A stretch of 64,000 nt of DNA from Sphagnum compactum (GCA_965153455.1 OZ234494.1:27767354-27831353); one strand, 5' to 3'; counted from the first letter of the stretch, positions 33,126 to 45,460 are shown. Notes: generated by a model from the sequence alone, not told the origin. Program-made: numbers and translations.

Positions 33126-36100
33126 AGATATTAAGTTACAACTGAAGTAGTTACTTCACTCAAGATAACTAAAAAAAAACAAATTCAGACCACCAAATCC
33201 AGTAATCCCATTGGCCTAAAAAAATAAAAAAAACTTCAAGCCTATGCAAAACCCTATTTTGTTGAACATTGAAAATAATGATCCCTTCCTAGCATTTTCA
33301 TTAGTCCTCTAAAATCCTCACAAACCTACCAAACCCTAGAACTAACAAAAGGATCTTCGACTTGCCACTTTGCCATGCTTTGAAGAAGGACCAAAACTAG
33401 TCATACAAAGACTTGGGTGAGGTGGGGAAATATCATGTACATTGGGAAAGTCTAAGTTTCCTTCATCAAACATGATAGAGTGCCAATGGAAAAAGTTCCC
33501 CATATATATATATATATATATATATATGTTTCAACTTAAGGACTTTATTTCATTATTTGTGTTTTGGGAGAGAAAATAATAGTAAATGTAACATAATAAG
33601 TGTACATCACTTGAAGGACACACAAATGATTTTCCTATATTTTTAGTTTCATTATTAAACCTAACCTCCAAATGCACTACAAAAATCATAACATGCCTAT
33701 ATTATTGGTAAAAGACAAGCAATGAAGGAGAGGGGTGTAGGGAGCATTGTCTTAGCATTTTTCATAACCCATTCTAGAATAGAACAACTTAATAGGTATG
33801 TTAATGGCCATAATCTAATGGGACAACAAGCCAATACAATTGAAAATGAAAAAGTCAATGGAAAATACCCTTGTGTAAAGCAATTGTGTGAATTGCTTGT
33901 GTTTAATTACACAAAGGTTTAATTACACAATTTTTGTGTAAATTTATTTAGATGTGAGTATTTACGAGTGCAAGTCTAGTACTACGAATAGACACATGTA
34001 ATTGATTTGCAAGATCTTTCTATGGGATGCATTATTTACAAGCTCATTTCAAGATATGGTGATGTTGCCTATTTTGAATCATTGTTTGCATAATTAGTTG
34101 ATGCAAACTAGTGTTGGCTAGGTTTTGGTTTTTATTGGAACCATGGGGTCTAAGTTTAGGGTTGTCTTATAAAAAGGAAGGTCCTCCAATTCAAGGCATA
34201 GTAATAATTTTTTCAAAAAAAAAAAAAAACCCAATTAGTTCCAAGTCTAGGTTAAATTTTCTTGACCAATAATCTTGAGTTGGATGGGTCTAATTTTTAT
34301 AACACCCTCTACTTCCAGTTGTACGATAGGTCTAGTTTCAACTTATTTTAATTAGTTAGGGATGCATTTCCTTATTTTCCCATTTTGCAACAAATCGTTT
34401 GCTCATGAATTTAATTCATGAAACATTACTTATATTAAATTGTTGCTAACTTGCACTTCCCATAAATGGAATAGACCCATTATGCAACAAATCACCTTGT
34501 ACATGAACTCAAAAATTCAACAATAAGAAAATAACTACACCCATGTAAATGAAAATTTTTGTTTTGTTTTTTTTTTTTCCTTCCTATTCTTGCTTAACAT
34601 TGGTGGTGTGGATTTGAAACTGACCCAATTTGAGTCCTAAGCCAATAGGAATCCTCCATTTCAAATTGGGCTAGTTCAAATTGAACTATTATGTAAAGCA
34701 AGCTTAAACAAAGTGACCAAATTATGTAGCTACCCTACTAAGTACTACATTAAACTATCCTATATTGATACTACCATAGACCATCCTAGTAGATATCTCT
34801 TTATCCATTCCACACATCAATCATGTAGCTCCTATCATCACATCCCACGGGGTGGAATCTCCAACACATAAAGACTAGGAGCTTAGAAACTAGATCCTAA
34901 ACCTTATATAAATTTAGGGCCTAGCCCCTACCTAAGCCTAAGACCTAGACCTTGTAAAAAAAGCCCTTGAGACCCACCAAGTCTAGATCTAAGGTGGGTC
35001 CATTGGGTACAATTTTTGGACTTGAACTTGGAACCAAAAATGGCTGTAAACTTGGACATGACCAACACTAATGTGAACATTATTGGCACCCAATTTTGTA
35101 CAAGGAGAATTTTGAAAGTTTTATTAATTAGTTTTGATGAAGTTTTGAGGCTAAGTGCATATGACCTTGATCATGTTGTTATGACGTATCCATTTTCAAC
35201 TATTGATGTATGTTTAGCATAATTTTTTGAATCATACATGTATGACACATTTGTACAACTAGGTCTAATTGAGGACATAGGCATCAAAAATCTTCTTAGA
35301 GATTTCGAAACTTGAGTGTTTTCTTATTAAGGAATTCCATTCATGACTATTTTTTAGGACTTTTAGGAGTCACGTTGAATTTGGGGCATAGATATGAAGC
35401 CATTTGGTGAATTTTTAAAATATTATACTTATTACAAACAATGTTAATTCAATAAGTTCTAACAAAAAAATCATGTAATTTGCAAAAAAAAGAAATTTTT
35501 TTGGTTACGAGTAAAGTCCTTTTATTTACAAAGGGATTTATAACTATCAATTTATGACATGTAGTAATAAATTTTTTATCAATTACTAACTATTGGTATG
35601 TATTTAAATGACCTAATATTTTAGGGTGTTTGCAAGTTAAAGTGTCCATTTTTGGACATCATAGTGTTATTCTTTTAGAACCTTTATGGATTTCAATGTG
35701 TCTATTGTCAAATGTCTTTTCAATTTTATGAAAAGGGGCTCAATCTTATAATTCTTATATAATTTAGTGTGATACAAAACTGGAATCATTTAAAACCAAA
35801 AGTTTTACATTGAATGGGGGACATTTAATCAAAAATAGTTGTAGGGTCACAAAAGTTGGAAATGGATTCGTTATGATCAAAATTTGTAGTGAAATAACTT
35901 GCATGAATTTTTCAAAAATTTGAGCCTTTACAATTCAAAATGAGGTCCTCCAAACCATTTCAAATCATATGGACTTTTTATGAACTTTTTGTGACACCAA
36001 CAATCAATGAAAATGACAAAGTCCCTCATATCATGATTTTGTGGAATTAAGAAAAAAATTCACAAAGACTGTAACATAGGCTATATTACATGGTCAAGTG

Positions 36101-36655
36101 TCCTTGATTTTTGGAAAAGATTAACATTTTTACAAATAGACAAGTTCATATTTCTTACTTATAAAAAATACATTGTGAAAAATTCTAAAATGGACTCAAA
36201 AGTGAGCCATTCTAACTTGTAAATATTGTTCATTGTGGTAATATCTTGATAGTTGATCAACAATCTAGAGTTTTTTGGGTTGCTATGTGTAATAAAATTG
36301 CATTTGTGACATCCTAAATGGTACATGAAAACGCCCACCTAATGTTAGTTCCAATCTTGAATTTACCCTTTGGAATATTTCTATTATGAAAGTTTCAATG
36401 AAACTTTTGACCAATTATGCATATTGTGAACGTAGAGTTTACTAAACATATGAATTTATAATGGCTTCATAATTCACATGTTGGTTGTTTCTTTAGCAGA
36501 AATCCATGGTTATTGAATAATTTTAAAACATTTTTTCATCACTATAAAATTTTCAAATTATGCCTACTTTTTATATTGAACAATATGATTTTGATGAAAT
36601 ATAGTTATATTTTGCAACTATGGGGTTCTAGGTAAAGCTAAATTAATTAATTTTC
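33126..36655. other. AT-rich intergenic sequence, with an (AT)n tract
   Basis: (AT)n at 33502-33528. Otherwise no supported gene; ORFs are at most 68 codons and show no family features. The right end (36.4-36.65 kb) may still contain eroded C-terminal hAT sequence, but I could not read it. Confidence 0.5.
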
Positions 36656-38340
36656 ATCAATCCTAGTTTCAATGCCATCAAGTGGGATCCTCAAGCCCTT
36701 AGAATATATATTTTTAATAAACATATTTTTATATATCTTAAGATAAGGTTATATACAAATTTTCAATTTATTTACCCAATGGGTAGAGTGTATTATGATT
36801 TTTTTCCCATTGGAGTAAGGTTTGGATAATTTCATTCAAGGTTAATTGCATTTGCAAGTGCATCATTCATAAACTAGTAACCACAACATTGAATATTCAA
36901 CACACAACTTGAAACAACTAGGGTTAAGGTTGAAACAATGATTTTTGCAATGGTTGAAATATGAGGTGTTGGAATTTTACCTTGTAAGGGCAATGTTTGT
37001 TGATTGTAGTGAACATTAATAATATCCTTAAATTCAAATGTTACTTGAAAATTGCCATTTTGGAGGCAAACCTTGTTTTCATTAGTATGTTTAACTTCCA
37101 TGGTCACAAATTTGTAACCAAACAAGTCTTTGTCCACTTTGCCTTTCCTTTTCTTGATTTTGGCCATGTCATATAAACTTGAATTGGAGATTGTGCAAAT
37201 TTGATGTTCATAGATTGTAAACTTGATCTTACCTTCTCATCAAAAGTGGCATAGTAGCAAGCTTTAGAAAGGGCATGGCCAAAACAAACACCTTCGAATG
37301 GTGCAAATATTCCTAATTCTTCATAACTAACAATTTGCTTAAGAACATTTGTTAATATCAACAAATTTTTGCCCTCATTTTTCACATAGCAAATAATTTT
37401 GTTAATCAATTTGTATTCTTTAAACAAAACTTGTAATTGATTACCAATATTAATTCTAGTATCGTTTTTGCCTCAAATAGACCAATTGTGACATGTTTTG
37501 GTTCACAATCCAATGTTAATAAATTAATCACACTTGGGCAAAAGTATCAAGTGCACCTTTGTTCATCCAAAGGTCAAATGTTGTTGTGATAGAAATTGTA
37601 GCATTGACATAAGGCAAAACAAACTTTTCAAGTGTGTGTTTCATCATATAAGATAATACCTTTTTAGTTAAGGCTGTACACGATGGAAACACCAATCGTG
37701 GGTCCTTTCATAAGCCAAATCATTTCATGCGTATGTTTTCAATGATGTTTAAAAGGAGTAACCACTTCACAACAATTAGCACAAGATCATCAATGAAAAT
37801 TTTAAAATTTTCATTTGATTTTTATATGTTGTAATATTAGTGAAAATCGTAGAAATGGATCTTAAAATACCTCAATTTGAAGTTTGGAACTTTGTTTCCT
37901 AGAGGGATCTATTTTAGCAAAATGTTGTTGTACAATCTCATTAACATACATTTTTAAAATGTCAAAATGTTCAGCTTCACAATATTTTTTCATGAATGAA
38001 GTACCAATTTTTAATTTTATAAAAGGTTAATCCTTCTTATCTTGAGTTTTGGATCTCAAAACATGAGCACCCAAAATAATTCAATGACACAAAATACAAA
38101 GAAAAATTTGTTTTGTTTCAAGTGGTAAATGCTCATCATCATTTAGTTGGAAAAAACCCCGAGGAATAGATTTTTGATCCCATGGAACCCAACATTTTGC
38201 TTGTTGTTTTTATGTAGCGAGTTGTTGATTGGGCTCAAGAGTAAGTCTGATTCTATTAGATCTATTAGTTGATGAAGAACCAATAACAATAGTTATGGAT
38301 GAGGGTGTATCACCATCTAGAAGGGTGAACTTTTTTTGGG
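36656..38340 (-). pseudogene. Decayed hAT-superfamily transposase
   Basis: Minus-strand frames, broken by many stops, read in order as a BED-finger/hAT transposase of the type common in seed-free plants. The N-terminal part (about 38.34-38.05 kb) gives EPNQQLAT, WVPWDQKSIPRGFFQLNDDE and FLCILCH, a remnant of a zinc-finger CxxC. Next come KMYVNEIVQQHFAKIDPS and RLVFPSCTALTKKVLSYMMK with TLEKFVLPYVNATISITTTFDL. The best-kept part (37427-37104) gives KNEGKNLLILTNVLKQIVSY, FEGVCFGHALSKACYYATFD and TWPKSRKGKAKWTKTCLVTN. A further frame gives KTRFASKMAIFK and, past 36870, IIQTLLQWEKN and LEDPT. The C-terminal hAT dimerisation domain and the terminal inverted repeats were not found. It is a fossil and cannot make transposase. 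Confidence 0.85.
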
Positions 38341-38429
38341 TTGTTGGGGCTTTTGTTCATCATTTCAAGTTGTAAAAAAAAAATGTTTTCAAATTTGTCT
38401 TTCTACATTTTTTTCTATAAAATAGTTCT

Positions 38430-38640
38430 CCACACACATTGACATATTTGGACACACACATATTTATTTGGAAACATGCATAAACACACACAAACTAGAA
38501 ACAAAATTGGAAACCTACCTTATTTATTCATTACTAATTTTATAAACCCGTGAATTGGTGTTACTAAAACCACACAAACACACACACACACACATTTATT
38601 TGGAGACACACACACATTTATCTGCAAACACACACAAACA
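38430..38640. repeat. CA-rich simple-sequence tract
   Basis: Interrupted (CA)n and (ACACACAA) stretches with two copies of 'cacacacatttatttgga' about 110 bp apart. A cleaner (AC)n run of about 13 units is at 38945-38972. Confidence 0.8.
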
Positions 38641-38942
38641 CAAACCTATTTTTGTTGGAAGTGAAATTGGAAACAAAATTGGAAATAGAACTGGAAACCT
38701 ATTTTAAATATTCATTATTACTGTTAGAAACCCAAAACTTGTTGAAACTTGTGTAACACAAACTTGGAAACCTTCGGAGCTATTGCTAGAAACCCATGTA
38801 ATAGGAACTTAGAACCTGTGTAATTTGACTTATTGCTGTTGGAAACTTGTGATTGACTGCTATTGACATGTGACATGGAAACTCATGTAACACAAATTTG
38901 AAATTGATGGAAACATTACTTGTTCGTTGACATGCTACATAT

Positions 38943-38974
<32 letters not shown>

Positions 38975-39700
38975 CACATACAACACAAACTTGGAAACTT
39001 GAGCATGAGTTGTTCAAAACCTACATGTTCATTGACCTTGTTGGTTTTAGAAACCCCATGTTACACCCACACACTATAAATTGAGACTAGAAATTGGAAC
39101 ATGAACTCAACATTGGAAACACTAGAAATTTGAACACAAATTACTTAGAGCATATTGGAAACCTAAGCATTTTGAACATGAACTTGGAGCACCCTAGAAA
39201 CCTGAGCACCTTGAACATGAACTTGGAGCATCTTGGAAACTTGAACATGGGCTAAACATGAAATGGAGCACCTTGGAAACCTAAGCATCCTAAACACAAA
39301 CTTGGATCACCCTAGAAACTTGAGCACCTTGAACATGAACTTGGAGCACCTTGGAAACTTGAGCAATCTGAACACAAATTTGGAGCACCCTAGAAATTTG
39401 AACATTGTTGCACCCACACATTGGAAACTTGAACACGAACTTGAACACACATTAGAAACTTGAACATTTTTACACCCGCACATTGGAAACTTGAGCACAA
39501 ACTTGAAACACATTAGGAACCTAGAAAAGTAAATAAGAACCTGGAACACACGAAAAGTCTAATAATTTGAGCACGAACTTGGAGTAGACTAGAAACTTGT
39601 AAATTTGAACAAGAACTATTTGAAACACATTAGAAACTTGAACAAAAAATTGGAAACTTGAACACAACACTAAAAACTAAACACCTTGCACAATGTTCAA
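38640..39700 (+). repeat. Degenerate ~39-bp minisatellite based on 'ggaaacttgaacac'
   Basis: Variants of 'cttggagcaccttggaaact' + 'tgagcaccttgaacatgaa' recur, most regularly between 39140 and 39420 at a period near 39, where the frame reads as repeats of LEHLGNLSILNTN. To left and right the phrase decays to 'ggaaacttg'. I read the ORF as a consequence of a period divisible by three. Confidence 0.8.
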
Positions 39701-39703
39701 TGG

Positions 39704-40083
39704 AAACATTGATGATGATTTTAGGGTTTAGGCTATGATTATAAGTTTAAATGAAATTTACCCAAATGAGATTTACTTGGGTTTGAAAACATACCTCGAA
39801 ACATTGATGATGATTTTAAAGTTTAAGCTATGATTTTAAAGTTCATGTGAGGCTTACTCAAACGAAATTTCTTGGGTTTGAAAACATACATGAAAACACT
39901 GATGATGATTTTAGGGTTTAAGTTATGATTTTAAGGTTAGGTGAGAATTACTTAAACGAAATTTACTTGGGTTTGAAAACATACCTAAAAACATTTATGA
40001 TGATTTTAGGGTTTAAGTTATGATTTTAACGTTTAAATGAGAATTTTCCAAACGAGACTTACTTGGGTTTGAAAACATACCTG
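39704..40083 (+). repeat. Four tandem 95-bp units
   Basis: Copies start 'aaacattgatgatgatttta' at 39704, 39799, 39894 and 39989, exactly 95 bp apart. Each contains a telomere-type phrase 'ttagggttta' (eroded in copy 2), then 'gctatgattttaa' and 'tttacttgggtttgaaaaca'. The spacing is perfect although bases have diverged, so indels are rare compared with substitutions. Confidence 0.92.
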
Positions 40084-43000
40084 GCTTCAAGTATGAGTAT
40101 TTTCAAGATATATCTAAAGTTATGAAATGGGTATATTTTTCCAATTTTATATACCTTTGAAGATGCATTTGATTATCATATATTAATTTTGAAAAATTAA
40201 GAAAAAAATAAATAATATAACCTACCCATACCGAATGAATATATTTGAGTAAATGATAATTCGCAAACATTGGTTAACAAGTTAAAAGTAGGACTTAGAA
40301 AGGGTTTGGAGGAGTTTGGCTAATTTGTAGGACAAAATCAATAGGATAGTTTGGAAGAAAAGGGAGAAGGGTGAGGCCATTGCTCTATCTTTGTCCTTAG
40401 TTTTATTTTGTGTTCTTCATTCCTTTTTGTCACAATGGGTGAATTTTTTCATTTCTTTTGTACTTGGAGTTTTTGGAGGAATAATAAAACATGGTTTGCG
40501 TGCACACTCTAAAGGGTTGGTTTACATGTGTATTCAGGTTGAGGTATTGAGAAGGCAATATTGGTAGTAGCAAAAGGGGAAGACCATGGAGATATTCGGT
40601 GAACCACTTGGTAATCAAAGGGAGGAGGTACCACAATAACAAGAAGCTTGAAGGTACCCCTTGGGCCCCATTGGCCCCATTGTCTTTCAATTTAGTCTTC
40701 AATAGTTGTTCAGATGTATTGTTTCTCTTTCTTTCTAGGATAGTACCTTTGAGTACTAGGCAATAATTTTGTACAAGGCAAAATTACCTCATGTAAATCA
40801 ATTAAAAAATTCATATTAGAGGAAATTTTATTTTATTTTTCTTTTGGGTTTTGTTAAATATTTCTTTCCTTTTGAGACAATATTGATGCCCCTAATCTTA
40901 TATATTAATTTAATTAGTCTGTACGTGCGTCTGTCGAGGTGCCAATTTGAGGGGTTGTGCGTCTGTCGAGGTGTCAATTTGAGGGGCCAATTTCGAAGTA
41001 CCAATTTGAGGAGACAAAAACCCAGATCCCGTCTGTCTGTCGAGGTCTTGAAACCCAGATCCCGTCTGCCCGTCTGTCGAGGTCCTGAAACACAATTCTC
41101 AAATTGTAAAAGTAAAATAACCGCCCAAAAACCTGCCTGGTTCCTCTTTTCCAGGTTTTCGTGAAACCCGGCAGTTCTGTGAGGTTTTTTTGAAATAACC
41201 AGAACCGGCAGCGGTTCTTTGATTCTGATTTTTTTTTACAAATACCCAGAACTTGTGATTCTTTGACTCCGAGTTTTAATTCTTTTAATTCCCATTTTAC
41301 AAATACCCAGACGTGGAGGTTATTCAACATATCAAATACCCGCCCAACACTGCTTATATAGTACACAGACAGAACAACAACAAGAGTTATTAATTGGTTG
41401 AAACAATTAACGGGTACCCACTAGTAAAGAGTAATTTTGCTACTAAGTAGAATTACCACAAGTGGACAAACCACCTTTCTTATTCCTCTTTGTAATGTTC
41501 TTTTTTCAATTTCTTATGTTTTGAACAATTTTAATTAGTTGGATTAAGTGATTTTTATACTCAGCAATTACCACTAGACTTGGAGGCAATTGTTTGGCCT
41601 TGTGTTTGGATCTAGTAATAACTACACAAACTAGTTTCTTGTTGAGGTTTAAATTTTTGTTGAAATTGGATTTGGATATGGACTATGTGAAATTGAAACT
41701 CAAACTTGGACATGGCTATTGCCCCTTTTAAAATAGGTTGAGGTTCTCTAGCTATATAAATATAATATATTAAAAGGAAAAAAATCAAACCTGATTTTTT
41801 TTTTGGAAGATTTTTGCTAGATAACATTGGTAATTTAACCCCTTTTCTTTAAAAAATGAAAATTCAAAGAAAGCTTTTAAAAAATAGCCTAAATTTTGGT
41901 GTGATTTGATGGAGGGCCTAGAACACAACTACATTAACTCCCCATGTTTCATTATTTTCATTTCACTCCTTGCCTAAGTTATTTCCCTTTTTGCTCCAAT
42001 ATTTAAGAATTCAAGTTATTTTGCTAGCTAGCAACTTGCCTACATGTTACTTTAATTTTTGACATGTGTCACGATTTTTGTTTTAGTCAAAATGCTATGG
42101 TGGTTCTCAATTGTGTAATAATACATAAGAAATGACAACCCAAAATATACCCTAGTCAATCTTGCTTTTTAAGTGACAATGCATTTTGAACCTGTATATG
42201 TATTGCATGTGTGGTGTACATTCACAAATATGGTGTAATGTAAATGGAACTGACCTAGTTTTAAACCATACTATGATTAAAATATTTTGTGAAGGCTTTA
42301 AAACCAAAGGTTTTTTTCAATTTCAAGAACCAAAGAACAATGGTAACTAAAACACGTAATTACTAACCAATAACAATATGTGTACATCACCTATTACCCT
42401 ACTCATTAACAATTTGATTGTGTATTTTTGAATTATTTAAAAATAAAATAAACCTTTTTGTGGGTGCATTCATAGATTGGGAACCAAGGGCATTAAGGTA
42501 ACTTTTTTTTTTTTCAAGGATTTGATGCAACATGTGACATTTGCACTTAGGGGGACACTTAGTGTAAAATTTGAAACCTATGTGCGTCAAATGATGAATT
42601 TTAGGGGGTATTATCTAACCTATTTTTTTTGTCACCTTATTATTATCTAATTTTTTAATGTATACATATTAAATTCACTTTATATTAATTATAATCCATT
42701 ATTTGAAATTAATACATACCCTATATTATAATTAAGTTGATTATCAGAATAAAAGGTACCTTATTTTTTAACTAATTGATTTATAATTTTTACCCAATAA
42801 CCAATATATTACACCCTATATTTTTACTCATGTATTTTCTACTTTTTTTTACTAATGTTCCCCCCTAGGCATTTGCATCTTGATTTTGCATTTTTTACAC
42901 CTAGTTTGTTATTATGTTTTAGATTTAAATATTTTTTGAATATGAGTTGATCATACATCATGTATATTATGCATGCATCTTTTTTATCACATAGAATTGA

Positions 43001-44170
43001 ATAACTTTGATTGAAATCACATATTCAAAATTCATGATCTTTATTTCCAAAAGCATGTTTGAACCAATAGTAGTCATGAAAGGTGTTAGCAAAATGAACT
43101 TTGCCAATTTCAACTCCTTTTCCTCTTGTAATAATCAATATTAGGATCCTCTCCAATTACGAAATTAAATAGTGTTCATTTGATATAAAAAGATGATGCT
43201 TTAAAAAAATTTGCCAACCTCAAAGTTTTGAATACTTTATCATTTTTGAATTTGCATCAAATTTTGTGCATTGAAACTTGCAATTGATTAATCATATCTT
43301 AATTTTTTTGAAAATTCAAATTATTGTGCTCCCCTTATGATATTTCAAAATTATAAAAGTGCAATTTGAAAAAGTGTCCACCTTGTTAGGTCATTCATAA
43401 GACTACGAATGCAATTTGGTTCCAAAAAACAAAATCAAGGAATTGATAGGTTTAATGAAAAATCTAATGGCTCAAAGACAAGTTCTTTGACTAATTTTTT
43501 AATGTTTAGAAACCATGGTTAGGGGTCGGAGCTAGGTCTTTGATTTTGAGAATCACTAGTTGAGGATTCATAAACCATAGTACGTTGGCGACTTCAACAC
43601 GAATTATATTATTTTTAGAAATGTTGATTTTTAAAAAAAAATCAATTTCTTTTAATAGGGCGAAAGTAGTAAATCCTTAGGAATATTTTATTTGTCAAAA
43701 TGGAAATTTCAAAAATCTAATTAATTATTCAATAGACGTAATGTTGAAGTTGCCAAGGTAGTATGATGATATTCGACTCTTAACCACCGAGGGTTTGGTT
43801 AAAGAGTGGAAAATAAAGAACCGTCCAACAAGGGTATTTAAAATGTACCATGACATCCGTTTATGAGTTATGACCTCCCCTCCCCCGGAGGCTCTCGTTG
43901 TCTCCCTGGAAATCCAGGGAAGTTAACTCGGGAACGAACGAACAAACAAACAAACAAACAAACAACAAACAAGCCTACATTATTAGTATTTGTCGTCTTC
44001 GGTTGCATGAAAGCTCGGCACGGCCACATTGAACCAGCACCCACCAGCACCCACCAGCACACCATGAAGGATGAATGGTAAGAGATGGATGGAGGGAACA
44101 GTTTTCTGTTGGGTTTCAGTTCCACCTAGCTAACCATGGTGGTTAAGCTCAGTTTCTTTGTTTTTTCTTT
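40084..44170. other. Intergenic sequence, no gene seen; short repeat at 40.9-41.1 kb
   Basis: AT-rich apart from 40915-41095, where 'gcgtctgtcgaggtgccaat' + 'ttgagggg' and 'aaacccagatcccgtctg' each repeat two to four times, and 41100-41300, where 'aacc(g/a)', 'ggttctttgattctga' and 'caaatacccaga' phrases recur. A (ACAA)n tract and a triple 'accagcaccc' lie at 43940-44060. No ORF shows family features. Confidence 0.5.
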
Positions 44171-44226
44171 CTACCTACCTAGTAACAACCCACAAGCACA
44201 AGCGGGGGTTGTTATTAGGTAGGTAG
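44171..44226. other. Strong inverted repeat, 21-bp arms
   Basis: Positions 44171-44191 and 44206-44226 pair over 21 bases with one mismatch around a 14-base loop (acaagcacaagcgg). Arm sequence is ctacctacctagtaacaacc + c. The arms consist partly of the tetranucleotide TACC, which also pervades the tandem array just downstream. A cruciform or hairpin transcript is possible. It does not match a known microRNA that I recognise. Confidence 0.75.
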
Positions 44227-44280
44227 GTAGTAAAAACTGTCCTTTCTTGCCTATGTATAAACCATCTACTTGGTACCTAG

Positions 44281-44606
44281 TGGTTACCTATTTTCCTACC
44301 TATGTACCTATATTTGAGACCTATTATTTCCTACGGAGTTGGTTACCAAGGTGAAACCACGGTAATATTTAACTCAGTAATAAACTGTGGTTTACCTATT
44401 TTCCTACCTATGTACCTATATACGAGACCTACTATTTCCTACGGAGTTGGTTACCAAGGTGAAACCACATATTTAACTCAGTAATAAACTGTGGTTTACC
44501 TATTTTCCTCCTACCTATGTACCTATATTTGAGACCTATTATTTCCTACGGAGTTGGTTACCAAGGTGAAACCACGGTAATATTTAACCCAGTAATAAAC
44601 TGTGGT
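44281..44606 (+). repeat. Three tandem units of 103-112 bp
   Basis: Copies start with 'ggtt(t)acctattttcct' at 44282, 44389 and 44492 and a fourth is cut off at 44604. Each includes 'gagacctattatttcctacg', 'gagttggttaccaaggtgaa' and 'cagtaataaactgtgg'. Differences are few, so the expansion is fairly recent. Confidence 0.9.
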
Positions 44607-44639
44607 TCATCCACGAGTGAGTAATAATGGGGCATCCAA

Positions 44640-45135
44640 GGGATGGTGCTCTGGTGGGTGTTGGTTCATTGTGTCCGGCCGGGCCGGAGTGGTGGGCACT
44701 ATTTCAATGTTGAAGAAAAGACAAGAGAACCAAGGACAAAAAAAAAAAATCACCCAAACAAAACAAAAAGACTAGCTAGGCTACCTTACACAGGACTATG
44801 GAAAATGCCCACAGCCCAAAAGATGATTTAACAAAAAAATTGAAAGCCAGGTGGGGTAGGGGAGGAGGGGGAGCGGGCCCTCCCCCCCCTGCTCCCCACC
44901 CCCACCACCACCCCAGTTGATGATTTACCCCCTGCGAGATCCGTTTTGCACGGAAAACTGCTGGCACCAGTTGCGCCTGACGGGTGGAGAACGCCAGTTG
45001 GACGTACCGTCGACTGCGGTTAACAAGCCGACGACGGCAGACAGGACGCCCGACACCCCCTTCCGCCTCCGCTCCTTCCGGCACGGCGGTTATCTCAGGC
45101 GTCGTCGTGACTCGTCAGGCCGAGCCAGTGCTTTT
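44640..45135. promoter_or_regulatory. Second CpG-rich island, no gene recognised
   Basis: 44850-45130 is GC-rich with many CpGs, most densely at 44930-45130 (acgtaccgtcgactgcggtt, gccgacgacggcagacagga). 'gtccggccgggccggag' near 44671 is a GC palindrome-like word. ORFs of 76 codons (plus, 44917-45147) and 102 codons (minus, 44776-45084) are Arg- and Pro-rich and match nothing. Like the island at 5.5 kb, it is adjacent to a copy of the 3.1/45.2-kb repeat family. A promoter or a young GC-rich insertion are both open. Confidence 0.35.
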
Positions 45136-45184
45136 AAAATAAAATAAAATAAAATTGTTATTATTATTTTTTTGGGGGGGTTTT

Positions 45185-45460
45185 TTTGGCGAAATTTCTC
45201 ACTGCGGCGACAAAAATAATAAGAATAAATTCATGGCAACAGGGTACAAAGGATTTTTGGGGAAAAAAATAATGGGAAAATTCGCCACATTTTGAGGAAA
45301 AAATTTGAAGTCGCCCATATTTAGATAATAGGTTCTTGAAGGTCGCCAAACATATTGTATTCTCTCAATCTTTTTTCTGTTGCCTTCTTCGACCTGTAGC
45401 CAAATTTGGCTCTTTCTCTTGTGGGTGATTGCCACAAAAATTGCCAATAAAAGGAAAAAA
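45185..45460 (+). repeat. Dispersed repeat related to the 3.1-3.7 kb array
   Basis: Shares, in order, 'acaaaggattttt', 'gccatatttagataatagg' + 'ttcttgaaggtcgcca', 'gacctgtagccaaatttggc' and 'tctcttgtgggtgattgcca' with 3130-3690. Minus-strand ORFs here follow from the repeat and are not a gene. Confidence 0.7.

Noticed and set aside
39263-39463. Leu/Asn-rich repeat ORF resembling leucine-rich repeats
   Set aside because: The 13-residue period comes from the 39-bp minisatellite; the LxxLxLxxN spacing of real leucine-rich repeats is not kept and the frame is short.
39704-40083. Regular array as a CRISPR
   Set aside because: Units are contiguous without unique spacers, and the sequence is eukaryotic nuclear DNA.
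44171-44226. Inverted repeat as a microRNA precursor
   Set aside because: Arms are low-complexity TACC words, the loop is very short and no known mature microRNA is recognised.
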